The notes below the pieces were generated by a model. That model made no database searches and had not been told where the DNA came from. It saw only the letters and a program-made list of their open reading frames with translations. Position numbers and translations under genes: made by a program. From contig JAFMFC010000002.1 of assembly GCA_017856375.1 (NCBI GenBank), positions 26,740 through 90,739 of the forward strand: DNA of 64,000 bases, given 5' to 3'. Numbering within the stretch: the stretch's first letter is position 1; the number at the start of each line of letters is the position of its first letter. Below are positions 9,946 to 19,901 of the stretch, in pieces. Origin of the DNA: Ilumatobacteraceae bacterium (GTDB taxonomy: Bacteria > Actinomycetota > Acidimicrobiia > Acidimicrobiales > Ilumatobacteraceae).

Positions 9946-11405
9946 AAACCACTCGTCAGAGACCCGACCAGGGTGACACTGCGCGCCAGCGAGTGAAAGC
10001 AGGTTCGCCGAGAGCCGTTGCCTCTGTACTCGGGTCGGTAGCCCTGGTGGGCAGCGCAATTCTCGGAGCAGCGTGGCTTTCCGTTCGTAGCGTGGCTCTC
10101 AGCGTCGAACCAATTACCGATACCGATTTGGAAATTGCAGGTGACGCTCCCGTCATTTCGGCAAGACGCGTTCCCACCGTACTTTCCGACGAGGTGCGGT
10201 TTGATTCCTTCACTAGAAAGCTCGATGCATTGGGGGAAAAACTGCCGTCCTCCTCGTGCATGACGATAGATGTGAACAGTCGCAGAATTGCTTCCAAGGA
10301 TCCGGCGCTGATGCTGTTGCCCGCCAGCAATATGAAAATTCTGGTAGCCGCTACGGCCTTGGAAGTTCTCGGAGCCGACTATCGATTTACAACGAAGATC
10401 TTCGGCGCAACCGACGGTTCCAGCATCACGGGCGATTTGGTGATTGTGGGTGGTGGGGATCCGGGAATTGCGTCTGCCGATTATCTGACCACGCAGCGCT
10501 TTCCCTCACGCCATTTCACTCCTGCAGAAGAATTCGTCACTGCACTCAAAGATGTGGGGATTACGACCATTCTCGGGGGAGTGGTTGGTGTCGAAGATCG
10601 CTACGACTCGGAGAGATTCGCTCCGGACCTAGGTCTCGGGATCAGGGGCACTGAAGTTGGCCCGCTCGGTGCGCTGATGATCAATGACGGAGCCGTGTCG
10701 GGAGATCCTTTGAAACCGGATCAACCTGCCTTGGCCGCGGTTCGTCAGATCTCCAACATGCTGGTCTCATCTGGAATTTCGGTTGCTGGGGGTCCACGTG
10801 TGGAGTCGGTCGTTCCTGATGGCGAGCCCCTCGCCACGGTCGAATCCCCGCCTCTCTCCGAGATTTTGCGCGACTTGTTAGCGAACAGCGATAACAACAC
10901 CGCTGAACTGTTGTTGAAAGAAGTCGGGTTAGCGAAGAAGAACTCGGGATCCAGAGAAGCAGGAATAGCCGTGGTGCAAGAGTTGCTTGGCCAATGGGGA
11001 TTCGACTCGTCGCAACTGACGATGAAGGACGGCGCAGGACTCGAGCGGGGGAGTCTCATCTCGTGTGACCTGCTGTCCGCTGTGTTGAACAAGGTTGGAG
11101 CGTTCGGAGAAGTCGGGCAAGGTCTTGCCATTGCGGGACAGACTGGAACGCTGGCCGATGTATTTGGCGACTCGAACGCCGCGGGCAAGCTCCTTGGCAA
11201 GACGGGCACGCTGTCTGGTGCAAAGGCTTTAGCGGGTTTCGTGCCTTATTCCGACTCAGAAGCCGTGAGTTACGTGTTGATCCTTAACGGTCCATCCGTC
11301 GCCAATCAGTCGTACTACCGACCTCTTTGGAATGAACTTGGTGAAACGTTGGTGGAGTACACCGGACGTCCAACTCCTCTCGAAATCGCTCCGTTCTTCG
11401 AATGA
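9942..11405 (+). CDS. dacB: D-alanyl-D-alanine carboxypeptidase/endopeptidase (PBP4/DacB family, S13)
   Basis: N-terminal TM segment; SxxK (PASNMK), SxN (NSDNNTAELLLK), KTG (LGKTGTL) motifs. Confidence 0.88.
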   Translation: MKTTRQRPDQGDTARQRVKAGSPRAVASVLGSVALVGSAILGAAWLSVRSVALSVEPITDTDLEIAGDAPVISARRVPTVLSDEVRFDSFTRKLDALGEKLPSSSCMTIDVNSRRIASKDPALMLLPASNMKILVAATALEVLGADYRFTTKIFGATDGSSITGDLVIVGGGDPGIASADYLTTQRFPSRHFTPAEEFVTALKDVGITTILGGVVGVEDRYDSERFAPDLGLGIRGTEVGPLGALMINDGAVSGDPLKPDQPALAAVRQISNMLVSSGISVAGGPRVESVVPDGEPLATVESPPLSEILRDLLANSDNNTAELLLKEVGLAKKNSGSREAGIAVVQELLGQWGFDSSQLTMKDGAGLERGSLISCDLLSAVLNKVGAFGEVGQGLAIAGQTGTLADVFGDSNAAGKLLGKTGTLSGAKALAGFVPYSDSEAVSYVLILNGPSVANQSYYRPLWNELGETLVEYTGRPTPLEIAPFFE

Positions 11406-12016
11406 TCCTGCCAATGTTCCCGCTGGGAACGGTATTGCTACCGGGTTGTCTGCTTCCTTTGCACGTCTTCGAAGATCGTTACCGCCGACTCTTTGCCGAC
11501 CTGAACGGTGAGAAGCAGATCTTCGGCATCTGCCTTATCGAGCGCGGCAGCGAGGTCGGCGGTGGAGATGTGCGTTTCAGCGTTGGAACACTGGCAAGAG
11601 TGCTGATGCGAAGAGATTTTGATGACGGACGTCTTGCTGTCGTCGTCGGTGGAACAAACCGGATACGCGTCGATCGGTGGATGCCGGAGGTCGACTTTCC
11701 GCAGGCTGAAGTGACAGAGTTTCGGGAAATAGAAGACGAACTAGATGAGTCGGTCGATCTAGTACGACCACTCGTCACTCGGGTCAATTCGATTGCCACT
11801 GAACTTGGCTATGAGAGTCGATCTATCGACCCACTCGAACAAGGAGGGCCGACTGTTCGCCTTTATCACCTGATCGATGCCACTCCGCTGGATGTACTTG
11901 ATCGTCAGCGTCTACTTGAGGCTGAGCAACTCTCTGATCGTTTGAAGCTGTTTCGTGCACTTCTCCAAGACCTGGAGTCGACTTTGTTGATGAAAATGAA
12001 CCAAATAGATGGTTGA
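11402..12016 (+). CDS. LON peptidase substrate-binding-domain protein
   Basis: MFPLGTVLLPGCLLPLHVFEDRYRRL typical LON-N domain; no AAA or protease domain. Confidence 0.82.
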   Translation: MILPMFPLGTVLLPGCLLPLHVFEDRYRRLFADLNGEKQIFGICLIERGSEVGGGDVRFSVGTLARVLMRRDFDDGRLAVVVGGTNRIRVDRWMPEVDFPQAEVTEFREIEDELDESVDLVRPLVTRVNSIATELGYESRSIDPLEQGGPTVRLYHLIDATPLDVLDRQRLLEAEQLSDRLKLFRALLQDLESTLLMKMNQIDG

Positions 12017-12330
12017 ATGATCTGATGTTTGAGCGAATTCCCACGCAGTGGTTTTTCGAATCTGTGGAGATGCTCTTTGGTTACGTTCGCCAAGAGCTCG
12101 TCGATCCGTTGCGCAATGCAATCCGTTGGATCGGGTTCGGATTGCTTGGGGGGCTCCTCATGCTGCTTGGTTACGTGTTCGTTGCTATCGGAGCCCTGCG
12201 CTTGTTGCAGTCTGAATTATTGCCCTTCGATGGGGCATGGTCGTGGGTGCCCTACCTGGGCGTTTCCCTCGGAGGCGTGGTTGGCGTTGCCCTTACCTTC
12301 TCTCGAATCTCTCGTCGCTCCCTGAAATAG
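12013..12330 (+). CDS. Small membrane protein (phage-holin-family-like)
   Basis: Two hydrophobic segments (GLLGGLLMLLGYVFVAIGAL, VPYLGVSLGGVVGVAL). Confidence 0.55.
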   Translation: MNDLMFERIPTQWFFESVEMLFGYVRQELVDPLRNAIRWIGFGLLGGLLMLLGYVFVAIGALRLLQSELLPFDGAWSWVPYLGVSLGGVVGVALTFSRISRRSLK

Positions 12331-12350
12331 TCCCAAGGCCGCTTCTGATC

Positions 12351-12521
12351 ATGTCATCACCTATCACGCGAGAAGATCTGGAGCGTCGCCTCGGTGGGGA
12401 TCTTTCCTTCGACTTGCCGTTGGTGGGCAAGTTCACCATGCGTCAGGGCCTCGGTTTGCTTGCGGTTGCCGCGGTGGTAATCGCACGCTTGATCGTCGGA
12501 CGGCGTAAACGAGTCAAATGA
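12351..12521 (+). CDS. Very small single-TM protein
   Basis: MSSPITREDLERRLGGDLSFDLPLVGKFTMRQGLGLLAVAAVVIARLIVGRRKRVK; overlaps the trmI start. Confidence 0.5.
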   Translation: MSSPITREDLERRLGGDLSFDLPLVGKFTMRQGLGLLAVAAVVIARLIVGRRKRVK

Positions 12522-13285
12522 ATCTCTTTCGTATAGGCGACCACGCTGTTCTGGTCGACTCAAAGGATCGTCGGTACCTCGAAGTGCTCGCAGATTCGGG
12601 CGAGTTTCACACTCACCATGGTGTCGTTCATCACTCGACCATCGTTGGTCAGGCAGAAGGGCACGTTGTAACTTCCAGTAAAGGTGGGAATTACACCGTC
12701 ATTCGACCGACACTCGAGGACTTCGTCCTGCGAATGCCGCGTGGCGCACAAGTGATCTACCCAAAAGACATTGCCCACATCACGATGCTGCTCGATATTC
12801 GTACCGGTGACCGCGTATTCGAGACCGGCGTGGGTTCTGGTGCGTTGTCGATGGGACTTCTCCGCGCTGGGGCGACGGTGGTCGGGTACGAGATCCGCGA
12901 AGATTTTGCTTCGCGCGCACGCAAGAACATCACGAGTTTTCTGGGAGCTGAATCCGCATCCCACTACGAGATTCACATTGCCGATTCCTACGCCACAGCC
13001 CCGCAGGGAACATTCGACAAGATCGCCTTAGATATTCCCGAGCCTTGGCGAGTGATCGAACATGCGTCGGGCATCCTCCGCCGGGGAGGCCTCTTGCTGG
13101 CTTACACACCCAGTGTCACTCAGGTGCAACGAGTGCACGATTCACTGACCAACCATTGGATGGATGTACGCACGGAGGAAGTGTTGGTTCGGACATGGCA
13201 CATCGAAGGTCAAGCCGTGCGTCCGGATCACCGAATGGTCGCCCACACGGCATTTCTGACTATCGCGAGATTCACGGGCAACTAG
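12518..13285 (+). CDS. trmI: tRNA (adenine-N1)-methyltransferase TrmI family
   Basis: PKDIAHITMLLDIRTGDRVFETGVGSGALSMGLLRA; upstream of the proteasome genes. Confidence 0.9.
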   Translation: MNLFRIGDHAVLVDSKDRRYLEVLADSGEFHTHHGVVHHSTIVGQAEGHVVTSSKGGNYTVIRPTLEDFVLRMPRGAQVIYPKDIAHITMLLDIRTGDRVFETGVGSGALSMGLLRAGATVVGYEIREDFASRARKNITSFLGAESASHYEIHIADSYATAPQGTFDKIALDIPEPWRVIEHASGILRRGGLLLAYTPSVTQVQRVHDSLTNHWMDVRTEEVLVRTWHIEGQAVRPDHRMVAHTAFLTIARFTGN

Positions 13286-13310
13286 CCCGCAATCAGTACT
13301 TCATGCCGAC

Positions 13311-13556
13311 TTATGGCTCGATGAAGATGCACTCGCCAGGGCATTCCTCGGCGGACTCAATGACCCCATCGAGTTGTCCATCGGGGATGTTGGCCATGCC
13401 CTCGGCACCCTGCGGGTTGCCCTTGGCGGTCGCAAAAACCTTGTCGCCCTCGCGAACATAGGCGAGTCCGTCGTCGAGAAGGGTGAAGACGTCGGGAGCG
13501 ATCTCTTCGCAGAGGCCGTCGCCCGTGCACAGGTCTTGATCGATCCAAACTTTCAT
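13311..13556 (-). CDS. Small ferredoxin
   Basis: MKVWIDQDLCTGDGLCEEIAPDVF ... AEECPGECIFIE; strong SD (AAGGAGGATCAG) before the ATG. Confidence 0.8.
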   Translation of the reverse strand: MKVWIDQDLCTGDGLCEEIAPDVFTLLDDGLAYVREGDKVFATAKGNPQGAEGMANIPDGQLDGVIESAEECPGECIFIEP

Positions 13557-13656
13557 CTGATCCTCCTTGACGAACACCGCAGTGACAATCACCAACGGAC
13601 ATCAAGAGAATACACGCCCGCCTAGCCGTAGGGGGATGTCGAGCGATCTTGCGCCA

Positions 13657-13685
13657 TTGTGACTACTCGGACTCATGGATAGTTT
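13657..13685 (+). promoter_or_regulatory. Candidate -35/-10 promoter for the proteasome ATPase gene (possibly leaderless)
   Basis: TTGTGA, 17-nt spacer, TAGTTT, ending 6 nt before the ATG at 13692. Confidence 0.3.
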
Positions 13686-13691
13686 CGTGCC

Positions 13692-15347
13692 ATGGAAGAC
13701 CGCATGACCGGGGCAGGGGGTAACGAGTCGACCGAGGACAAACGGCTTCTGGCGGATGCTCGTTCACAGATTTCCGACTTGCGGATGAAGAACGAGCGTC
13801 TCGAGCTCACCCTTCGGGAGGCAAAGACGCACCTCGAAGCGCTCCGAGAGGAGGTGGGCAGGTTGAGCCGACCACCGTTGACGTATGGCGTCGTTCTCGG
13901 CATCGCAGATGACGGGACCGTCGATGTCGCGGCAAATGGTCGCAAGATGAAGGTTGAAGTTGGCGAGTCGTGTGAGCGCGATGAATTGGAAATCGGCGAC
14001 CAGGTAGTGCTCAATGAATCCTTGGCGATCATCGGGCGCAGAGACCACGAGTCAACCGGAGAACTCGCCACGCTGGAACGAGTTCTCGAGGATGGGGTGA
14101 GAGCGGTAGTGCGAATGCAAGGCGACGAGGAAAGGGTGTGTGATCTCGCAGGATCGCTCCGTGGTGTGATGCTGCGAGCAGGTGATCTTCTGCGATTGGA
14201 TCCGCGCTCCGGGCTGCTCTTGGAACGTCTCGCTCGACCGGAAGTCGAGCATCTCGTATTGGAGGAAGTTCCTGAAGTTTCGTATCGCGACATTGGCGGA
14301 CTCGACGAACAAATCGAGCAAATTGCCGACGCAGTCGAACTGCCGTTCCTGCATAAAGATCTCTTTGCCGAATTCCGACTCGCGGCGCCAAAAGGAATCC
14401 TGCTTTACGGACCTCCCGGATGTGGCAAGACACTCATTGCCAAGGCTGTTGCCAACAGTCTCGCCAAGAAGGTTGCCGCGCAAATCGGGGACGTCAAGGG
14501 CAAGAGCTACTTCATCAACGTCAAGGGACCAGAACTCTTGAACAAGTATGTTGGCGAGACCGAACGACAGATTCGTCTCGTTTTTCAACGCGCCCGCGAG
14601 AAAAGTGAAGAAGGTTGGCCGGTAATCGTCTTTTTCGATGAGATGGATTCGATGTTCCGCACTCGAGGTTCGGGGATCTCCTCCGACATGGAGTCCACGA
14701 TTGTTCCCCAATTGTTGGCAGAGATCGACGGGGTAGAGCGGCTCCAAAATGTGATCGTCATCGGTGCGACGAACCGCGAGGATCTGATCGACCCCGCAAT
14801 TCTTCGGCCGGGTCGCCTCGACGTGAAGATCCGGATAGATCGCCCTGATGCTTCTGCGGCAAGACAGATTTTCTCGCGATATCTGGACATCGACTTGCCG
14901 TTTGACGAGCAACTAGTCAGAGCGGCAGGGGACATGGCATCGGCAAGGGATCAACTCGTCGACACCGCGGTAGCAACGATGTACGACGTGACTCCGAACA
15001 ACGAATTCCTCGAGGTGACGTACCAAAACGGGGAGAAGGAAACCCTGTACTTTCGCGATTTTGCCTCCGGCGCAATGATCGAGAACATCGTTCGTCGAGC
15101 AAAGAAGTCCGGCGTGAAAAAGCGTCTTGCCGGACTTGGTGCGGGAATCGGAATCGACGACATAGTCAACGCTGTTCGTCAGGAGTTCCTCGAACACGAG
15201 GACCTCCCCAACACCACAAATCCCGATGACTGGGCCAAGATCTCTGGACGAAAAGGCGAGCGAATCGTCTTCATTCGTACGCTTCGATCGAGAGAGCGGG
15301 GTGGCGCGAAGGCACTAGATCGACCAGTCACCGGTCAGTACTTGTAG
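13692..15347 (+). CDS. arc: Proteasome-associated AAA ATPase (ARC/Mpa)
   Basis: Coiled-coil N-terminus, GPPGCGKTLIAKAVANS Walker A, FFDEMDSMF, C-terminal QYL with penultimate Tyr; upstream of dop/pup/prcBA. Confidence 0.96.
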   Translation: MEDRMTGAGGNESTEDKRLLADARSQISDLRMKNERLELTLREAKTHLEALREEVGRLSRPPLTYGVVLGIADDGTVDVAANGRKMKVEVGESCERDELEIGDQVVLNESLAIIGRRDHESTGELATLERVLEDGVRAVVRMQGDEERVCDLAGSLRGVMLRAGDLLRLDPRSGLLLERLARPEVEHLVLEEVPEVSYRDIGGLDEQIEQIADAVELPFLHKDLFAEFRLAAPKGILLYGPPGCGKTLIAKAVANSLAKKVAAQIGDVKGKSYFINVKGPELLNKYVGETERQIRLVFQRAREKSEEGWPVIVFFDEMDSMFRTRGSGISSDMESTIVPQLLAEIDGVERLQNVIVIGATNREDLIDPAILRPGRLDVKIRIDRPDASAARQIFSRYLDIDLPFDEQLVRAAGDMASARDQLVDTAVATMYDVTPNNEFLEVTYQNGEKETLYFRDFASGAMIENIVRRAKKSGVKKRLAGLGAGIGIDDIVNAVRQEFLEHEDLPNTTNPDDWAKISGRKGERIVFIRTLRSRERGGAKALDRPVTGQYL

Positions 15348-16862
15348 ATGCTTGTCCCCAAGTTCTGCGGGATCGAGACTGAATACGGAATCATCTCGCG
15401 TGGAGTAGAGATGTCACCCGTCACGGCATCGTCGTTGCTCATTACTGCGTACTGTGGCGATGCGAGCAGAATCGACTGGGATTTCGCCATGGAGCGTCCA
15501 TACGCGGATCTTCGAGGATTCCTCGTCGATGACCGCCTCGATCCCGAGATCGACCACCAAATGGTCAACGTGGTGCTCACTAATGGAGCGCGTTACTACG
15601 TGGATCATGCCCATCCCGAGTATTCATCTCCGGAGTGCAGGACGGCGTTCGATGCAGTGTTGTACGACTTGGCAGGGGACGAAGTTTTGCGCAGGAGCAT
15701 GGATGCTGCCCGCAATATTCTCAGGAAGCAGAGTGCAGAGATCGTCGTCTACAAGAACAATTCTGACGGCAAGGGAAATTCATACGGTTGTCACGAGAAC
15801 TACCTGGTAAGCCGATCTACCCCATTTTCTGAAATCGTTCGATTCATGACCACGCACTTCGTGACTCGCCAAATATTTACTGGCAGCGGCAAGATCGGGG
15901 TAGAAAATTCAAATTCAAGCGACGTGTCGACTTATCAAATCTCGCAACGGGCCGACTTCTTCGAAGAGGAAGTCGGGCTGGAAACGACACTCCGTCGCCC
16001 GATCATCAACACGCGAGACGAACCTCATGCAGATTCTCTCAAGTATCGAAGGCTTCATGTGATTGTTGGCGATGCAAACATGAGTCAAGTCGCGACACTC
16101 GTAAAAATCGGAAGCACCCAATTGCTACTCGCAATGATCGAGTCAGGCGCCATACCCGAACGCCTTGTAGTTCAAGAGCCACTCAGTGCCATGCGCTCAG
16201 TGAGCTTCGACCTTTCCTTGAATAAGCCAATCCGACTCGAAGACGGCACAACCGAAACTGCATTGACAATTCAGCTCGCCCTAGTCGATGCTGCTCGACG
16301 GTGGTGCGCAAGTCTTGACGCCAAAGTTGTCAAAGAATATCGATGGGATGAAGTGATCGCCGAGTGGGCCTCGTTACTTGATGGCCTGTCTCGAGACACG
16401 GCGGAAGTAGCGGATCGCATCGATTGGGTGGCCAAGAAGCGTCTCATCGATGCTTACAGAGACCGTCACGACGTTTCTGAGCAAGATGTGCGACTCAAGG
16501 CAATTGACCTCCAGTATCACGACCTTCGGATGGATCGCTGCCTCGCCATGCGCGCTGGCCTCAAAGAGATAGTACTCACTGATCAAGTCGATCTTGCGGT
16601 CAACAACGCCCCACGCGATACCCGTGCCTTCTTTCGGGGCGAGATGTTGAAGCGTTGGCCGGATCATGTCGTTACGGCGAATTGGGACAGTTTGGTGCTC
16701 GACCTTGGCGAGGGGCCATTGGTTCGGGTGCCGATGGACGAGCCAGGTCGCGGGACAAATGCCCTCATCGGGGGAATTCTTGATGAAGCAGCGACGCCGG
16801 CCGATGTTTTGCGTCTCATCAAGGAGCGGGTCGAGCAAGAAGACCGGTCGACTCGCGGATAG
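15348..16862 (+). CDS. dop: Depupylase/Pup deamidase Dop
   Basis: [54 protein letters not shown]; located between arc and pup. Confidence 0.94.
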   Translation: MLVPKFCGIETEYGIISRGVEMSPVTASSLLITAYCGDASRIDWDFAMERPYADLRGFLVDDRLDPEIDHQMVNVVLTNGARYYVDHAHPEYSSPECRTAFDAVLYDLAGDEVLRRSMDAARNILRKQSAEIVVYKNNSDGKGNSYGCHENYLVSRSTPFSEIVRFMTTHFVTRQIFTGSGKIGVENSNSSDVSTYQISQRADFFEEEVGLETTLRRPIINTRDEPHADSLKYRRLHVIVGDANMSQVATLVKIGSTQLLLAMIESGAIPERLVVQEPLSAMRSVSFDLSLNKPIRLEDGTTETALTIQLALVDAARRWCASLDAKVVKEYRWDEVIAEWASLLDGLSRDTAEVADRIDWVAKKRLIDAYRDRHDVSEQDVRLKAIDLQYHDLRMDRCLAMRAGLKEIVLTDQVDLAVNNAPRDTRAFFRGEMLKRWPDHVVTANWDSLVLDLGEGPLVRVPMDEPGRGTNALIGGILDEAATPADVLRLIKERVEQEDRSTRG

Positions 16863-16871
16863 GGTTCGGTT

Positions 16872-17072
16872 ATGTCCGAGCGAGCGCGAAAGTTCTCTGA
16901 CCGGGGCACCTCCAAGGAGTCGGCTGCGGTAGTCGAGGCTGGTGAATCAGCTTCTGCGCAGGTCCAACGAAGTGACCACGACATTGAGTCGATACTCGAT
17001 GAAATCGACGATGTTCTAGAAGCGAATGCCGAGGACTTCGTGCGCAACTATGTGCAAAAGGGCGGGGAGTAG
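16872..17072 (+). CDS. pup: Prokaryotic ubiquitin-like protein Pup
   Basis: 66 aa, DIESILDEIDDVLEANAEDFVRNYVQKGGE C-terminus. Confidence 0.96.
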   Translation: MSERARKFSDRGTSKESAAVVEAGESASAQVQRSDHDIESILDEIDDVLEANAEDFVRNYVQKGGE

Positions 17073-17087
17073 TCCTAACCTTTCGCC

Positions 17088-17867
17088 ATGTTCACGTTCC
17101 GCATGAAGGACGATCCCGGGGCAAACTTCGGTGAGTTGCTCAAGCGGGCCGGGCTTTCACCCTTTGACGGTGTTCGCGACGCCACCACGCTCACCGTCCC
17201 ACATGCCACGACCTGCGTAGCGGTGCGCTGCAACGGTGGCGTGGTGATGGGCGGGGATCGTCGGGCCACTTCAGGAAATCTCATCAGCCATAGGGAGATG
17301 GAAAAGGTCGTCCAGGCGGACCACTTCTCGGGTGTGGCCATTGCAGGTGCCGCCGGGCAGGCCATGGAAATGGTCAAGCTTTTCCAACTCCAGATCGAAC
17401 ATTACGAGAAGGTCGAAGGGATGAATCTCTCGCTCGATGGGAAAGCCAACCAATTGTCCATGTTCGTGCGCAACAATCTTCCCGCGGCGATGCAAGGTTT
17501 GATGGTCGTGCCGATTTTCGCTGGTTACGACGAATCCGCCGGAGTTGGTCGTCTGTGGGACTACGACGCAACGGGCGGCCGATATGAAGAACGCGATTTC
17601 GTTGCGACTGGCAGTGGGTCTCTCCATGCAGGCGCTGTGCTGAGAGTGCAATGGCGTCGCGATCTCGCCTCTATTGATGCTGTGAAGTTGGTTGCTCGCG
17701 CCCTTTGGGAGGCTGCCGACGCTGACTCTGCGACCGGCGGTCCTGATGTAAATCGGGGTATCTATCCAACGGTCGCCACCATCACGCGCGATGGGTTTAA
17801 GCCTGTTCCCAACGCTGAGTTGGCGCCGATCTATGAAGAAATCCGAGACGAGGCTCGATCGCGATGA
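17088..17867 (+). CDS. prcB: 20S proteasome beta subunit
   Basis: Propeptide followed by PHA|TTCVAVRCNGGVVMGGDRRATSGN; ATGA overlap with prcA. Confidence 0.95.
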   Translation: MFTFRMKDDPGANFGELLKRAGLSPFDGVRDATTLTVPHATTCVAVRCNGGVVMGGDRRATSGNLISHREMEKVVQADHFSGVAIAGAAGQAMEMVKLFQLQIEHYEKVEGMNLSLDGKANQLSMFVRNNLPAAMQGLMVVPIFAGYDESAGVGRLWDYDATGGRYEERDFVATGSGSLHAGAVLRVQWRRDLASIDAVKLVARALWEAADADSATGGPDVNRGIYPTVATITRDGFKPVPNAELAPIYEEIRDEARSR

Positions 17868-18541
17868 GCATGCCGTTCTACGTTGCCCCTGAGCAAATGA
17901 TGAAGGATCGCGCTGACTTTGCGCGAAAAGGAATTTCTCGAGGCAGGGCACTCGTAGCGCTGCAGTATCTCGACGGGGTAGCGATCGTCGCGGAGAACCC
18001 CTCCAACACGCTACGCAAAGTAAGTGAGATTTATGACCGGATCGCATTTGCTGGAGTTGGCAAGTACAACGAGTTCGACCAACTTCGCGTGGCAGGTGTG
18101 CGCGCGGCTGACCTCAAGGGTTACCAATTCTCACGTGACGATGTCGATGCGCGCAGTCTTGCCAACCAGTACGCCCAAATCATCGGACAAATCTTCACCC
18201 ATGAGGTCAAACCCCTGGAGGTCGAGATCCTCGTTGCCGAAGTTGGACGAATCGATTCGGGTGACCAGCTCTTTCACATCCTTTACGACGGCACCGTGAT
18301 CGACGAACATCGCTTCTCGGTTCTGGGAGGAGATGCTGATGCGATCCAAGGACGTCTTGCGTCGCTGTATCAAGACGGAGTAGATCTCCGTGGAGCAGTT
18401 CGAATCGGCGTAGAGGCGCTCTCTGGTTCACTTACCGGACTTGCTGTCAACGATCTCGAGGTGGCAACACTCAATCGCAATCACCAGCGGCGCTGTTTCA
18501 ACAGAGTCAGCGACGACTTGGTCGCCTCGTTCCTGGCTTGA
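17864..18541 (+). CDS. prcA: 20S proteasome alpha subunit
   Basis: [43 protein letters not shown]; follows prcB. Confidence 0.95.
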   Translation: MSMPFYVAPEQMMKDRADFARKGISRGRALVALQYLDGVAIVAENPSNTLRKVSEIYDRIAFAGVGKYNEFDQLRVAGVRAADLKGYQFSRDDVDARSLANQYAQIIGQIFTHEVKPLEVEILVAEVGRIDSGDQLFHILYDGTVIDEHRFSVLGGDADAIQGRLASLYQDGVDLRGAVRIGVEALSGSLTGLAVNDLEVATLNRNHQRRCFNRVSDDLVASFLA

Positions 18542-18542
18542 T

Positions 18543-19901
18543 GTGAAACGCCGAATCTTCGGCCTTGAGACTGAATTTGGTGTGACCTGCACGTTGCGTG
18601 GTCAACGTCGACTCAGCCCCGATGAAGTTGCGCGCTATTTGTTTCGTCGCGTTGTCTCGTGGGGGAGGTCATCGAATGTCTTTCTGGAGAATGGAGCTCG
18701 GCTCTACCTCGATGTCGGTTCACACCCCGAGTACGCGACTGCCGAATGCGACAGCATTCGGGATCTCGTACGTCAGGACAAGGCAGGAGAGCGAATCCTC
18801 GAAGAATTGATGATCCAGGCAGAAGAGCGACTCCAGGAGGAAGGTATTCGCGGCCAGATCTATCTGTTCAAGAACAACACAGACTTCGCCGGCAATTCCT
18901 ACGGATGCCATGAGAACTACCTCACATCACGGAATGCCGATACCTCTCGCTACTCGACAGTGTTGATTCCGTTCCTCGTTACACGCCAGATCTATTCAGG
19001 GGCAGGTCACATTTTGCAAACCGCTCGTGGACCGGTGTACGTGCTTTCCCAACGTGCGGAACACGTGTGGGAGTCGATGAGCTCTGCCACCACCAGGAGC
19101 CGGCCGATAATCAATACCCGAGACGAGCCGCACGCCGATCCCGAGAAGCATCGACGTTTGCACGTCATCGTCGGGGACTCAAACATGAGTGAGTTCTCGA
19201 CATTTCTCAAGATCGGTGCGGCATCGTGCGTGTTGATGATGCTCGAGAGCAAGGGCTTCGTCATTCCCAATTTCGAATTCGAAAATCCAATCCGCGCCAT
19301 TCGGGAGATCAGCCAGGACATCACTGGAACCAGGAAAGTTCGGCTCGCCAGTGGGCGCGAGGTTTCCGCGCTCGACGTGCAACGTGACCTCTACGAGCTC
19401 GCCTGTCGTTTTCATGACACCCGAGGCTTTCCGGAAGAAGAAGCCGAGGCATTGGAAATGTGGGGCCAGGTACTCAAAGATTTGGAAGCAGATCCATTGA
19501 AGCTCGATGACCGAATCGACTGGATGATCAAGTGGCGATTGTTGGAGAGCTTTCAACGCCGCCACGGTTGTCAATTGGATGACGCCAGGATGCAAATGCT
19601 CGATCTGCAATATCACGACATTCGCCGAGATCGTGGGATGTTCTACAAGATCGAGGATCGGGGACTGGCGCGACGAATAGTTTCAGATCCAGCGATCGAC
19701 GAAGCAATGACAATTCCGCCGCAGACCACTCGAGCGAAACTGCGCGGGGACTTCATCCGGCGCGCAAAAGAGCGGAAACGTGATTTCACAGTCGACTGGG
19801 TCCATTTGAAGCTCAATGACCAAGCGCAGCGAACGGTACTGTGCAGGGATCCTTTCAAGAGTGTCGACGAACGTGTGGAGAAGCTAATTGCCTCGCTCTG
19901 A
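18543..19901 (+). CDS. pafA: Pup--protein ligase PafA
   Basis: [20 protein letters not shown] from GTG 18543; [47 protein letters not shown]. Confidence 0.95.
   Translation: MKRRIFGLETEFGVTCTLRGQRRLSPDEVARYLFRRVVSWGRSSNVFLENGARLYLDVGSHPEYATAECDSIRDLVRQDKAGERILEELMIQAEERLQEEGIRGQIYLFKNNTDFAGNSYGCHENYLTSRNADTSRYSTVLIPFLVTRQIYSGAGHILQTARGPVYVLSQRAEHVWESMSSATTRSRPIINTRDEPHADPEKHRRLHVIVGDSNMSEFSTFLKIGAASCVLMMLESKGFVIPNFEFENPIRAIREISQDITGTRKVRLASGREVSALDVQRDLYELACRFHDTRGFPEEEAEALEMWGQVLKDLEADPLKLDDRIDWMIKWRLLESFQRRHGCQLDDARMQMLDLQYHDIRRDRGMFYKIEDRGLARRIVSDPAIDEAMTIPPQTTRAKLRGDFIRRAKERKRDFTVDWVHLKLNDQAQRTVLCRDPFKSVDERVEKLIASL

Noticed and set aside
14052-14912. 286-aa minus-strand ORF inside the proteasome ATPase gene
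   Set aside because: Antisense shadow of arc, with no recognisable motif.
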